64,000 bases of DNA from Leuctra nigra (Eukaryota > Arthropoda > Insecta > Plecoptera > Leuctridae), in the NCBI GenBank assembly GCA_934045905.1, contig OW203769.1:32615345-32679344 (forward strand), given 5' to 3'. Made by a program: the position numbers and the translations under genes. How positions within the stretch are numbered: the stretch's first letter is position 1; the number at the start of each line of letters is the position of its first letter. This document shows, one piece after another, positions 1 through 13,900 of this stretch. The notes beneath the pieces are model-generated. The model was not told where the DNA came from and did no database searches. It was given only the letters and a program-made list of their open reading frames with translations.

Positions 1-944
1 TTATCTTCAATTAAATTGTGATACATTTCTTTAAAATTGCCATTTTGGCTGAAATATACATACAAAATAAAATAAAATTTAATAAAATTAATAAAATTTA
101 ATAAAATACCAACAGATTTAAAAAAGTTAAGTAATTATCAGATTATTAAATATGAAATCAAAAATTGGTTATTACGTTCCTTGGAGTAGCTGATGTGTTG
201 CCTCTTATTTAGTATTATTACTATTATTAGTTACCATAATTGTTCTCATTTGATATGTTTGATTTTTCTTCCTCTGTTCAGGATTTATTCTGTGTTTGTT
301 TTGATCAATTAGTATCAATATTATGATTTAGATTGTTTCTTCCGATTGTGTATTTTATTTGTTATATTATGTTTATGTTATTATTTACCAATTTATATTT
401 TTGTGTATAATACCACGGACAAACACCTCCTAGGTGTTTCGTGGTCTAGTGACTGTATACAGTGTATTATTTATTTGTGTTTCTTAATAAATAAATTAAA
501 TAAAAAAAAAAAGCCTATTAATTTTCCTCCGAACAAAAATCACAATCATTTAAAAATGTTTGAGAAATAAAGAAATTTTGGCTTACCAATACAAATAATT
601 ATTTATTTTCAGCAAATAAATAATATCTTTCCTTCTCTATTTAAGAAAAAATCACGGCTTCTATTTAAGAGTTGGCTGTACTAAAAAAATGTAAACATTA
701 GAGATAATTTTCAATTTTTCAATTTTTCAACCTTTCAATTTTTCTATGTTATATCAGATATATAATTGTTAATTAATTTCTCCTGATGAAGGTCGCAGAA
801 AGTGACTGAAATATTGAGATTTATTATAAATGATTCAATAAAATAGTATGTGTTTAGTCCAAAGGAAATTGGTTTTATTTTACAAGAAAAATATCCAAAC
901 TAAAGAAGGAAAACGTAAGTATTAATTAGAGATAATATTTTCCA
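1..944. other. AT-rich intergenic DNA, no gene seen
   Basis: No exon-like stretch, RNA gene or clear repeat boundary was recognised. A stretch near 780-850 resembles a retroposon 3' tail but is too short to assign. Confidence 0.4.
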
Positions 945-1243
945 AAATATCGCTATAACTTTTGTATCGTTCAAATTATGAAATATGTGAAAAATAATAG
1001 TTGTAGCTAATTTTTAGTCGACCTTAGCAACATAAACACCAACACTTAATGACAATATTTGTGCCTAAACTCGGGGAAAACCAAAAAATTCTCAATTTTT
1101 AAGATTTTCCACGAGTTTGGGCACAAATATTGCAGTTAAAATTTGGTGTTTTCATTGCTAAGGTCGGCTGAAAAATTAACCACGCTAATTATTATTTTTC
1201 ACATATTTCATAACTTGAATGATTGAAAAGTTATAGCGATATT
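945..1243. repeat. Foldback (inverted-repeat) element A
   Basis: Two arms of about 140 bp are imperfect reverse complements: 945-1085 pairs with 1100-1243 (outermost pairing AATATCGCTATAACT with AGTTATAGCGATATT). There is no coding potential. It is probably a palindromic MITE; no target duplication was identified. Confidence 0.7.
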
Positions 1244-1252
1244 TATGAATTC

Positions 1253-1610
1253 GAGTGTGGCCTTGACGAGGTTTTTAATCGATTTTTATCAATATCTTTT
1301 TCCAGTGTAATTGTTAACAAAATAGGGCTATGGACGTGAATTCAGAACAATTCAATGAAAACAATTTCATAGTTTGGAATAAGCTATTAGTTTTATTGTG
1401 TCCAACAGGTGTTTAGAACCCGAAAATTACTAAATGTTTAGGTTCTAAACACCTGTTGGACAAAATAATACTAATAACTTATTCCAAACTATGAAATTAT
1501 TTTCATTGAACTGTTCTGAATTCACGTCCATAGCTTTATTTTGTTAACAATTACACTGGAAAAAGATATTAATAAAAATCGATTAAAAAACTCTTCAAGG
1601 TCAAACTCAC
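1253..1610. repeat. Foldback element B
   Basis: A long near-perfect hairpin lies directly after element A. The arms run from the ATCGATTTTTATCAATAT region (about 1278) to the apex near 1430, where GTTTAGAACC and GGTTCTAAAC face each other, and back to about 1602. A diverged partial copy is at 62785-63000, so this is a dispersed family. Confidence 0.75.
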
Positions 1611-1804
1611 TACCCAGCCGTCTTAACGCTTCATCGCATTACGTAAAATGTCAATAAATAAAGCTTGTCTAATATTCCTAAAAAATCATTAAAAAATGTC
1701 AACATTCCGTAATAACTTGCTTTATGCCACCTCCTGCCTGCTGGAGCGACCACAGCGATGAAAAGTAAAAGTGAACCTGCAGAAGCCAGCTTGAGCTACG
1801 GTGT

Positions 1805-1838
1805 TATAAGTAGAACAGTACTTGTTCGACAGCGCAGT
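1805..1838 (+). promoter_or_regulatory. Core promoter (TATA + initiator) of the RR cuticular gene
   Basis: TATAAG at 1805-1810 is followed 31 nt later by an initiator-like GCAGTG with A at 1836. This is the normal TATA-to-start spacing. It lies 68 nt upstream of the ATG at 1904, giving a short 5' UTR. Confidence 0.6.
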
Positions 1839-1903
1839 GGGCTTCTAGCAGTTGGCCGTGATTGTTCAACCAAACAGAGTGGGACTTTCGTCAGAGCTCG
1901 AAC

Positions 1904-4900
1904 ATGCTTGCTCTACACGTGGTGAGTCTTGATTGTGCATTTCACATTTAGCATTTCTTGCGATGATACTGGATGATTCTGGGTGATTTGGTTTTTTTAA
2001 GAGGCAAACGGAAGCGAGCGCGAATCGCACGGTTCGTCAGAGCGGTTATTTGAAATTTTGTCTTCCCACTTAATAATTTTAAAAAATCAGATAGTAACGA
2101 CCCATAACAGCGTTATAGACTAAATAATGCCGCACACTGGAGTTCATTATGACCTCTGGTGCGACCTCAAAGTGTTAAATACGATTATTTTCGATATTTT
2201 TACTAAAAAATCGTATTTAACACTTTGAGGTCGTACCAGAGGTCATAATGAACTCCGGTTTGCGGCGTTATTGAGCGAGCGTAGCGAGCGTCACCACGGT
2301 ACTCTTATGGCACTTTCTCTGTGTGTTTGTTTTTTTTTTTTTTTTTTTTTTTTTGTGGTCACAGCCCAGGTCAAACCGCTCAAGCAATCGATCTGAAATT
2401 TTGTACACATACTAACGTACTCTATGCGGTCCCTGGGATCGTTTTTGAATGGGCTCCCGTGATTGGTTCAAATTTTAAAAAAATTATCTTTCGATTGGTT
2501 AGTTTGATCAATTTGAAATTTTGACAAGTCATTACCACTAACATTTTACCCAATCATACAAAATTTCAGCCAAATCCTCTTATTGGTTCAAATTTAAAAC
2601 CATTTTTAATGTGATTTTTGACATTTAAACTAGAACAGATTGACCGATCAACTTAAAACTTCGCGTGGTCATTGGTACCAACATTTTAGGTATTTTTGCC
2701 AATTTTCAGTCTAATCTGTCGTTATTTTCAAAAGTTTTGTCATTTTAAGGTCATTTTATTCCATAATCTTGAAAAATGTATACTAAATTGTCATCCCTGC
2801 CTTCTTTAAGCTTCTGTTCCAAGGCAAGGCCTGTAGAGCAGCCTAGCTATCCACAATGTACAGTAAAATGAAAGCATTTTTGAGCTAGCGCATAAAATCG
2901 GATGCAGTACGAAGGCCAAATCCTCTAATTGACCAATGTAGATCTGACCAAACTACGACGTCATAAAACAAAAGTCAATGTTTGGTCACAACCAAAGAGC
3001 TTATATACACAACAAATTGTGCACATGATATTATTAGAATAATGTTGAATTCGTACAGAATTTAACAGTTTTACAATTAACAAATTGCCGTTAATAATAG
3101 TATTGCTTTAAGCTATCTACTTGAATATTGTTCAGTCTTAATTAACTTCTCATAAGAGAGGAATAGCCTTTTTAAGTTGACGAAACTATCAAGTGACAGA
3201 CACCATTAAAAAGTAAAACTCTTTGGCAACATACCTGGCAAAATATAATTTGTTTCGTTGTACCACTGTAATAATTGTCCAGCATATCATCAAACATGAT
3301 TTATATGAGTTTAAATATATCGATTGTACTATTTCAAGTGATAAATTAAACTAGATTAACACGTGTGAGCTATTTCTTTGATCTTTCTGAATTTCATTTG
3401 TTTGAATGAAAAATTGTTATTTTCTAAGAATTCTGGAGTTACCATGGTAATACTTTTGTCTTTCATAAGGCAACGCCCACCTACATTGGTCAATTGGTTT
3501 AAGTTTAAATAATGTCTTCTGATTGGTCGACAATAAAAATGTTCACATTAAGTTCAAATTTTGCATGGTGATCAAGACCAACTTAATATTAAATTTTACA
3601 TATTGTAAGCCCAATCAGTCAAGTATTAATTGTAATTTTACGAGTTTAGTATGGGATGTCACAAGAGATTTCTGGAGAAGGTATGTAGGTAAGACTTCAC
3701 GACACAATGGATCTGTTATTCATCCAGAGTATTATGGAGATTGAAAAATTGCAGAGAAAATCGTCTTGTGCCGTGTCGTGTATCGTTACTATGGGGATGT
3801 TGCATGTTCTGTGCTCGCTCATCAACGCGTTACACTGAGCGTTTTCCTAGTTTAGTCTATAACGCTGTTATGGGTCGTTACTATATGATTTTTTAAAATT
3901 ATTTAGTGGGAAGACAAAATTTCAAAAAAACGCTCTGACGAACCGTGCGATTCCCGTTCGCTTCCGTTTGCCTCTTAAGATGGTATTCACATTTCTTTTG
4001 ATTTCACATTGCATCTCATGATTTTTATCTAAGCAAATGTGCGTCATAAAGGCTTACGAATTTTACACAAAATTGTTTCAAATTATAAATAAATGTTTAT
4101 TTATCATTCAAATGGTCCAGAGATAAGATCAGAAAAATTCAATTTGTAGCAATAATTGAGTAACCGCAATACTCGTAGTAAATCTATATTCTTGCTATAT
4201 TTAATGGCTAATTCCATGAAGGACGAAATAATTCTGAAAATACATGAAAAAATAAAATATTTCATAATTTAAGAGTTCAGTGAGTATGTTTCCCCCTTTT
4301 TCCAGGAGATTGCGTACTTTGCCTCAACTCCATTTTGATTGTTTTTTTCTATGTTTTTATTAAAGTGCGGCTCAATTAGGGAAAAAGTAGCTTATGACTT
4401 ATAATGTAACAACTAAAAACCAAAATGCTTGGGGTTAATCCACCCCCCACCCCCCTCCCCCACAGCAACCATTCATAGAACTTTAAAATGTGCCCTTTTC
4501 TGGAATAATTATTTCATAGATATAGATAAATGCCTTAGGGCCGGTCTTTCAATGTTTTGCTTACTTTCTAACAGTCAATTAGGACTATATTGCCATGGCA
4601 ACAACCAATGATATTCCTAGAATGACCACTAACTAACTGTTAATAGCTAATTGAGACTTTAGCAGAGTATTGAAAGACCGGGCCTAAGTCAAAACAAATA
4701 TCGACATAATTATAACATAAAAGACCGATTTAAAAATTATCTTGGTGGCTCTGCTTTCTAACTAAAATCATATGTAGTTTGGTTTCCAGATACCCAAATC
4801 TCTGTCATATAATATTATTATTAAAACAGGGACTTGGGTATCAAACTGCATACGATAATGTATTAGAAAACAGAGCCACCAAGACAACTTTTAAATTGGT

Positions 4901-7900
4901 CATGTCTGTCTGTATGTTGTTTGTATTGAATTGAAACTATTTGACGGCATGAAATCAGCATGACGGGAATCGAACCTGAAGTGGCAAGAGGACGCGCATT
5001 GTGAATAACGATGTCAAGTCTTCTGTAAGATCAAGTGTCTCACGTGACAACGCGGTAAAATCTCTCTCTCTCTTCTGCCGACAGATTTAGAGAGTGATAA
5101 TCGTGTGCCAGACCTGAATTACTTATTGTTAAGGTGATACTAGCGCTCGGCCGTTTTAGAAAATTGAGAGAGAAAAATTGTTTCATAAGTGAGTGTAACT
5201 TTTACAGGATGTTCACATGATCAGTCTGATTGGATATTATAGTAGCACTTTTTCATTTTTGCTTATTGCATCGTTAATTAGGCGCCGGTTATTCAACAAA
5301 ACCGCTCAAAACTATGAAATTTGCGATACGATTGGAGACCAAACCCGTAAACCAATTGATCTCAAATTTTAATCATGATTAGATGAAAGACAAACTTAGG
5401 GTTATCCCTTGGCACATTTTTGAAATGTAATTTTATACGGCGCCCAGGGAGACAAGAAAATAGCTAATTTTTCACCAAAAATCCACTAATTATTACTAAT
5501 TAACGAAACAAAAAATTAAAAATGTACCAAGGGATAACCCTAAGTTTGTTTTTTTATCTAATCACGATTAAAATTTCAAATCATTTGGTCTACCCATTTC
5601 GTCTCCAATCGTATCGCAAAAAGTGTCTACAAAAAGCAGCAAAATCGCTCGCGCTTGCAGCACCTTAAGGTGCTGCCAGCGAGAGCGATTTTAACGCTTG
5701 TTGCAGGCACTTTTGGATAAGATTGGAGACAAAATGGATTGACGAATTGATTTGAAATTTTAACGATTAGCTAATTTTTTGTGAAAAATTGTATATTTTC
5801 TTGTCCAGCTGGGTGCCGTATGAAATTTAATTTTAAAAATGTGTCAAGTGATAACCCTACGTTTTCTTTTTATCTAATCATGATATTTGAGATCAATTGG
5901 TTCGCGGGTTTGGTCTCCAATCCTAACGGAAATTTCATAGTTTTGCGCGGTTTTGTTGAATAACCGGCGCCTAATTAACAATGCAAGAAACAAAATGAAA
6001 TAGTGATTGTATTTCTGATTGTAATATACAATCAGACTGATCATGTGAACATCCTATCAAAGTTACACCCACTTATGAAACAATTCTTCTCTCTCTTTGC
6101 TTAATTCGCATTTAGTATTTACAGTAAAAATAAAAATTACCTAATTTTTTTAATAATGTGACATTCCCCACTGTTTCTATTTGTAAATTGTTTTTAGAAA
6201 ACATTAAATAGGTATTATCAAAATAAAGTAAATTTGTCGATTAGCATTTGGCCAACACAATTTAAGCTAGGAAAACGCTCAGTGTAACGCGTTGATGAGC
6301 GAGCCTTCGTACTGCATGTGATTTGATATACGTTTTGCAAGTCTGCTCTCAGGCCTAGGTACTGAAGCATATAGAAGGCAGGGATAAAAATTGTGTTTAC
6401 ATTTTTCAAATATTTCGAGATTATAGAATAAAATGTCCTTAAAATGACAATAACTTTTTAAAATAACTACAGATTAGTATGAAAATTGGCAAAAATACCT
6501 AAAATTTTGGTCCCAATAACCATGCAAAGTTTGAAGTTGAATCTAGTTTAAATTTCAAAAATCACATACAATAACCAATTGAAGGATTTGGCTGAAACTT
6601 GGTAAGATTGGGAGACAATGTTGGTCGTAATTACTTGCCAAAATTTCAAATTGATCAGACATACCAATCGAAATTTGAGAGATTTTTTTTTTTTAATTTG
6701 AATTGGTCTATTGACGTGTGTTAACAATGGGTTACACACACTCCATAGATATCTGGAAACCAAAGAGCATAATATGAAATATTTCAGAAACCAATTCAGA
6801 TACGGATTCGTCTATTTGACATAAAAATTGCTAAATTTTTAAAGTATTTTATTGATGGTGGTTTCAAGAAAAGAAATGGAGTTGGACGAGAAATGTGGCT
6901 TAATTTTCAACGAAGAATTAGAAATGTAAATAAATTTATGATTTTCCAAACATTGCAGAATTATTATTCCATCTTTATAATCGCGTACCCGTTTAAAACC
7001 CGAATCTTTTAATTTCATCACAAAACAAAGAAACGCTACGTTGCGGCTTCATCACTTTCTCTTGGAACACAGACGACGCAAAAGAAATTAGTGAATCTTT
7101 TTATTGAAATCGAAATCTTGTCAATTGAAATAAGGCCAATCATTTTCATTCATGCGGTACTAAATGTTCGAATTGTGATCTTCTTTTACCGGAGAAACTC
7201 AGCGGCGTGTCTCATTCATTTAGCATGGATTGTCCTTGCAAAAAGGAAACCAAACTGCAGGAGGAAACGCGGTGCATTTTGTACTTCTCTAATGCATACG
7301 AAAGTTTAATATATTTTTCTCTTTGCAGTTTTAACAATGAAATAAACAGCTGATTGGCAAACTAAATAACTTTACATTCAGATACTACTTTCTATTCAAC
7401 ATTTCGTAGGTTAATTATTATTTCGATGTGTTAAGTTTTCTGCGTTCTCTGATTTGCAATTATTTGTTTCATTGATACAAAATAAATATATCATTAAGCG
7501 AGCGGAGCGAGCGTCTCCACTTGAAACTTATGGCTCGAATCTCTGTTTTTTTTTGTATCTGTGCTTTTGGCGTCTCCTGCCAAACGAAGTAATGGATCGG
7601 GCTAATTTTTTCACGAAACTTATATTACTATACTGGTTGTGGTCAAAATGATTTTCAGCAAGTTTGCTCCTTTGGTTTCATCGGAAACTTGATTTTGGTA
7701 TCGTAGCAACTAAATCTTCTACGAAATGTTCATAAAATACCTATGGACCATGATAACTTTGTTTCTGTATAGGTATATCAGTAGGCAGTGACATTTGTTT
7801 CACAATTATTTTGACATTGACAGGAGTTGTTATTCTTGGAAGTATTTGGTGAACATAAGGTTTTGTGGTAATCTAGCCAATATCTGTAGAAAAATGGCTG

Positions 7901-10900
7901 TGATTTTGGGAGTGACGGGAAAGTATTTTGCTTCTCTTGCGGATATATTGAATGCAAGGTTTTGTGGCAATCTTCCCAGTTTCTGAAGAAAATTTGACCT
8001 CTTATGTTGTCCTGCAAGTGATTATTTGAGGAATTATTTGTGATTATTTGATAGATCATGGTTAGATGTGCTGCACACCGGTGCTCGCTTATCAACGCGT
8101 TACACCGAGAGTTTTCCTAGTTACATACTACTACATTATATAAACTAAAAGAAAGGGACTCATGCATACCCGCTGACGTGCATGCCGGAGGTCCTGGGTT
8201 CGAGTCCCGTGACTGAGGATTTGCCGTGGATTTCCTCAGTCGAGAGGCAAATGACGGGAAGGTTCCCTGCTACATGGCCGCATCCTTCCCATCGTCCACC
8301 CGTACACTCTTCATTCTCTCTCTTTTTAAACAGGACATGTCGTTGATTTTATTGCTTAATTAATTATATAGAATATTGTATGGTTATTCATTTCGGAAAT
8401 ATTTTAAGGATGATAATCAAAGAAAACTCTGTTTTAGAAATTAAATTGGTTTTTATGAGCACACAATTTAAAAATATTATTTGTGAAAAACTCCTCTCGC
8501 CCATGAAATTATAATACGGTAGTAGGTACCTACAGGTACTTGATGATAATCATTACTAATTACTTAATTATAAACAGCGATACGCTTCAGTTGCGAGTTC
8601 ACAGACATGTTTTAATAATAATCAAGTGTTTTATTATTCTAGTTTTATAATTGAATTTTTAAAAGGTACAATAGAAATACTATAGAAAGAGAATACCTAA
8701 TAAGTACTCAATTACACCATATAAAAGGTTGTTGTGATTTTCTTATTTCATAATAATCGAAATACATACCTACAATTTTGGATTACATTTTCGAGGAAAT
8801 ATCTGACAACATTTGAATCCTTAAACTTTAGATAGGTGAGAATATGTTTATTAGTTACCTAGTTATAGTTACGCACTGGCTGACTAGTAAGAAGAAGAAT
8901 ATATTGTATCGATACATTGTGCTCCATGAATGGGACATATCTGTGGATGATTCCATTCTCAGTTCATTATGGAAGATAAATCCAATTGTGTTTCCTTCTG
9001 TGGAAGATGAATGATGCTTTTTGGGCCCAATGTGGCGGTGTATTATTTCCTTCTGGAGGCCTGTTCGAGAACGTTTTCCCAATTCCATTCCGATGGAATC
9101 GGGTCAAGGCCACAAGGATTATCATAGGATGAAGTAGAATTCCAGTGGAAATTGGGAATTGGGAATTTAACAGTTCTAGAAGGCCCCTTCTCTTTAAGTG
9201 GGTGATCGAATAGACCACTTTAAAAATGATCAATGTGGCTCTGCTTTTTAACAAAAATCATATGCAGTTTGATTTCCAGGTCCCCTTGTAATGGGTTTGA
9301 ACAATGGGTAACACATTACAAGGGGACCTGGAAATCAAAATGCATATAATTTTTGTTAAAAAGCAGAGCCACATTGATAATTTTTAAAGTGGTCTATCGT
9401 GTGCTCACAATCCTTTTTATTTTTTTGTTCAGACACGTCTAAAAATGATACAAAAATATGGTCGATCGATTGTGTAAAAATATCAATCAATTTGAATGAA
9501 TGGAACGAAAATTATGGCACCTTGAAGTTGAGCGTAAAATCTGAATATGAGATTATCTAAACTTTTATTACACACGTAATAAAAGTGATTTTTCCCCCCA
9601 CTATTCTGTTTTCAAGATCTACTTCAAGATTCTATAACTTTCGTTACAAATATTGATATTGATTGAAATTTTTACTCAAACGATCTTAATCTATTTTGAA
9701 TATAATTTGAAATTTTCAGCTTGATATCGTACGTAGTTTTGAAGAAACAGCGTCCCGGCCATTGGAAGTTTTCTCGACGCGCGCTATTTGAGCTCCGTAT
9801 ATAATAATTTTTTTGACAAGCAAATTTGAACAGCTGTAACTTCTTTTCTACAATAGTAATGTTTTTGAAACTTGCACATATTACATTTTGGTATGTTTTC
9901 TAGTGTACAAATTTCAGAATCCTATCTATAATAGTTTCGATATATAGTGACCTCTCAATCAGGGGGATTTTTTTGCGCCACCCGGTATATGTTGACGAAT
10001 ATTAAAAAAACTAGAAAATTTCAATAGTCCTTTTTGGGATTTTATGGTCCTTTTTTAATAGTTTTAATGTACTATTTGTCTGCCTTTTTGTTCGTTCATC
10101 TGTCCTAAACATCCTGGATTTGTCGTGCAACTGTGACATGTAGTGACCTCTGTCCGCAGGTGACGGCGACGGCTCTCCTGGCAGCCTCAGTCCACGCAGC
10201 TCCGCAACTCTTCCCGTTCTCAAACCTGCGCAAGTACTTCGAGCAACAACAGAGCAAGAACGCAGCCGGGAACACCAAATCAGTGGTACCAACATCGGAT
10301 ATCGACACACCAACACTACCTCAAGAGATACCAACACACAAGAAGAAGTACAGTGACAGTTACTTCGATGCCGATGAGACGGGGCCGTTTGGAGTCTTTG
10401 CCCCTCCCGAACCGGTACAAAATCTAAGACCACCGCCAAATGCACCGGCTTTCAGCTACGCAGGTTTCTTTAACCAACTTACTAACTCTAAAATCCAGCA
10501 ACCTATTTCTGCTGAAATTGTCGCTCCGAAACCATCCGAGTTTGTTGAAATCTTGCGACAAACTCCTCGGAAAACTTCTTCTCTTTCTATTCCTCTCAGT
10601 GGCGGGCTCGATCTTATTCCTACTAGACCTCAGCAATCTGGTGCAGGCGTGACTAAACCTTCTTCGAAAAACACTTTCGCAAGTAACAAATATCCTAAGA
10701 AGTATCAACCGCCGGTGGTGACAGTTGGTGAAGGTGATGAGCTGAGGTTGAAGAAGAAGAGCCATTATCCGAAGAGAGAGCGAATCGAGGATGATTTGCA
10801 GAATAGGAATGTCGCTCAAACTATCAATGCTGCTAATTTTCAGGGAACGCAAGCGGATTCTTTGACGTTTAGAAAGCCGAATAGTCCGAGACAGAGTTCT

Positions 10901-13900
10901 GGGGAGCAGGTGAGAAAGAATCAAAACATAACTGCCATTTCTTTCACAGCGATATAATCAAACTATAATTGTTAATCAAGCGGAAGAAGCAACCCATTTA
11001 AACTTTCTGCTCGAATGTCTGTATGATCGTGTGCTCTCTTCATATTACAAGTCTAACGCGAAGCTCGTCAGCACATTTATTTATTTTTAAAAAATATTTA
11101 TTACTATGTTTGTATACCTATAAATTTCTAGCAAAATAGTATCTTTGTTTTGCCAGAAAAAATTATAGATATTTTAGACTCTTCAACACCGCTAACTAAT
11201 ATATTTCCAGGATATTTATTTCTGGCTGAAGACTGTTCACTTGTCACTTTCCAAATGAAGAATTTGATGAAAAATCTTAAATGTTTGAGCTTATTCTATA
11301 ATAAGATAATGCGGAACAAATCATTTTTGTGATTTTCCAATTTTATTTTGTAAGCATGTTTAACAGAGCATTTTAAAATAGGTAGCTTCAAGAAAAATAA
11401 TATACTATTACTACATTGAACAATTAAAGACATTTATTTAGTTGACATATTTTCTGAGGAGACCCATTTCTTAATAATCTTTCTTTTTATATTTTCTTTA
11501 AATTCTCAGTTTAGGTGGGAGGATATTGGTAACGATTTTCTGTTTTTAAGCCATGCATTACAATGGATACTGGGAACCATCTATCATCATTATTACGAAT
11601 AGACTCCGCTTTTCTATAAAGATCAAACATTCATTTTAACATTTTGTTGAGGTCGAGACAAAAATATCGGAACTATTCAAATTGAATATTTTTAGGAAAG
11701 CATCACTCCACCTGAAATAATTATATAAATGCATAAAAAATGTATTTAGTCACTACCTTCTCGTGTGCTCTTCCTGCAGCTGGCCTCAGAGTCCGGGTTC
11801 TCTGGGATCTCGGCCGGCGCCGGGGGCGGACTTGGGTTCGGGGGCGACGGGGGCGGCTTCGGGGGCGGCGGACACAGTCTCGGCGGGGGCGGGGAGAGGG
11901 TGGAGTTCCAGATGCACGGACATCAAGGACCCAACTCGTACAAGTTCGGATACGACACGGGCAAAGGGTAAGAACATGGGATTATTCCAGAGCATGGTCG
12001 TAACATACGTAGAGAAATACACCACTATCCACTCGATAAAGAAATATATTCATAGTTGCACGAATTTCTTTTGTTTTAAATCAGGATGCAAAATTATATT
12101 TTCCATCTGAGGACGGATATTATGTTGGCACGTTGACGTGTCAGATTTATAACTTTATTGAGGTAAATCGATGTATTTTTGTAATGTGAGTGATTCCTCT
12201 TTTTTTACTAAAGATATCTCCAGAGCCAATACAATTTCCCAGGTACCCCTATAAAAATCACAGCTATTCTGCGTGCCATCAAGATGGTGGCCCACAATGA
12301 GATGACATCACGTGCAAACTATGAATATAGAACACAGTCAGTGAATTGAAACCTGATTTACTAGATTTACCAAGGAACAAAAATACGTGACTCGAATCAA
12401 TTTTTTTAATGAATTTGGGCAAACATAATTCTACACAATAGGTCTGTTTCTACTACAAACTGCCACATACATTGACAGTGGTAGGTTTTGGCAGTTTGTG
12501 ATAGATTTGGCAGGGTAAACGAACATACCTAATATTAACCTAAGTATGAGAACAATGATTGTCAATGGCTACTTGAGTTTGTATTGATGTTGGCCACATT
12601 TCGTAGATCTCCCCTCTCTATCTTCAGTTATTTAAAATCGTCTTTCCCACAACCGATGACGCCATTTCTTGCCATCTGACTTAGGCACCCGATATTAATA
12701 TTGTTGATCTGAAATTGCAAATGCCAGCAGATCCTGTGTTGAATTATAGAATTGAAGGAGCCAAATGAAAATGTATCTCTTCTTGGTTCTTATTGATATT
12801 GAGTAAGACGAAATACCTTCAAGTAACAAAATAGTTCGTTCCGCAGTTGTTTAAAGTTTTATTAAAGTGAAAATTAATTGCATCACTTAACGATAACAAT
12901 CTGACAGAATGGCATGCTGGAGTGAGTTGGAAACTTTTATATCTACCAAAAATTCCAGTTTATTTTTGGAAGACTAATCTAATAATTCATTAGATCAATT
13001 TTGTGTGGTAATATTATTTATTAGTTATTTTTCATTATGTTATTATGTCTGAATTAATTGTTCTGTAATAAATATGCGATAACTTTCAGCAATAGGTAGC
13101 TGATTTAAACATTTTCTATTTCAGGTTTCATAAATCTTTAATTCATTAAATATCATTAATTTCACTTTATTTGACTAAAATTAACAGATAAACTCAGTGT
13201 TATTATTATCAGTATTAGTATTATTATTATCATCAGTATCAGTATCAGTATTATTACTGATAAATATCAGTATAAATAATAAATCAAATACTTTTACTAT
13301 TTTCATTCCATAACAGTTACAAAACTTCCGAGTCAAAAATGTATAAAATACTACAAAATAATGAAAAGAAGAAAACAACATCCCAATATCGATTGCGTTG
13401 TTATCATCGTCAGATTTTCAATAAAAAATAAACGGTTTGTTTAATAATGAAACACATATATCTTTATTATGAAATAAATATTCTTGATTCAGCTATAGAT
13501 TTAGTTGTTTACCTTACCTCGCATATGACGCAATAAAAATTCTGACAATCAATCATACAAATTTAAAAGAGTCAATCTAGAAACAAAAATGCTACTTGTC
13601 CGCATTTTCACTGCATACTGGAGTTTTCAATCAATTTAGAGAACCAAAACCTACCTTGAGCAAAACGTTCCAAACCCCTACTCAATATGTGTTCGCAAAT
13701 ATTTGAATTTTCTTTCCATATTCCCCCCGACGGCTGCTACCTTAGCGCGGTGGTGGGGTTTGTGTTGGCCAATAATCCACTGCAGTTAAGCCGGCGAGCA
13801 TATGCTCATGTGTAAGGGCTAGCCATTCCGGACAGGTCAGTGGTGAGGCCCATACAAAGAGCAGCCAGGGTCGACCTAACCATGCCCTCCCGTGAATTAA

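Larger units (their letters stand above)
1999..3979. mobile_element. TIR element with ~130-bp terminal inverted repeats, host of a nested Helentron-like copy
   Basis: The left arm at 1999-2125 (starting AAGAGGCAAACGGAAGCGAG) is the reverse complement of 3851-3979 with few mismatches. Inside lie a hairpin (2126-2271) and a Helentron-like element (2272-3850) that accounts for nearly all the interior. No transposase ORF remains. It lies in intron 1 of the cuticular gene. Confidence 0.75.

Noticed and set aside
8160..8215. Possible tRNA gene around GGTTCGAGTCC
   Set aside because: No acceptor-stem pairing or A box could be found, and the downstream body recurs at 59.5 kb, so it is a SINE-like copy.
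10011..10924. Minus-strand ORFs of 144 and 166 codons
   Set aside because: They are antisense to the well-supported exon 2 of the cuticular gene and have no family motif.
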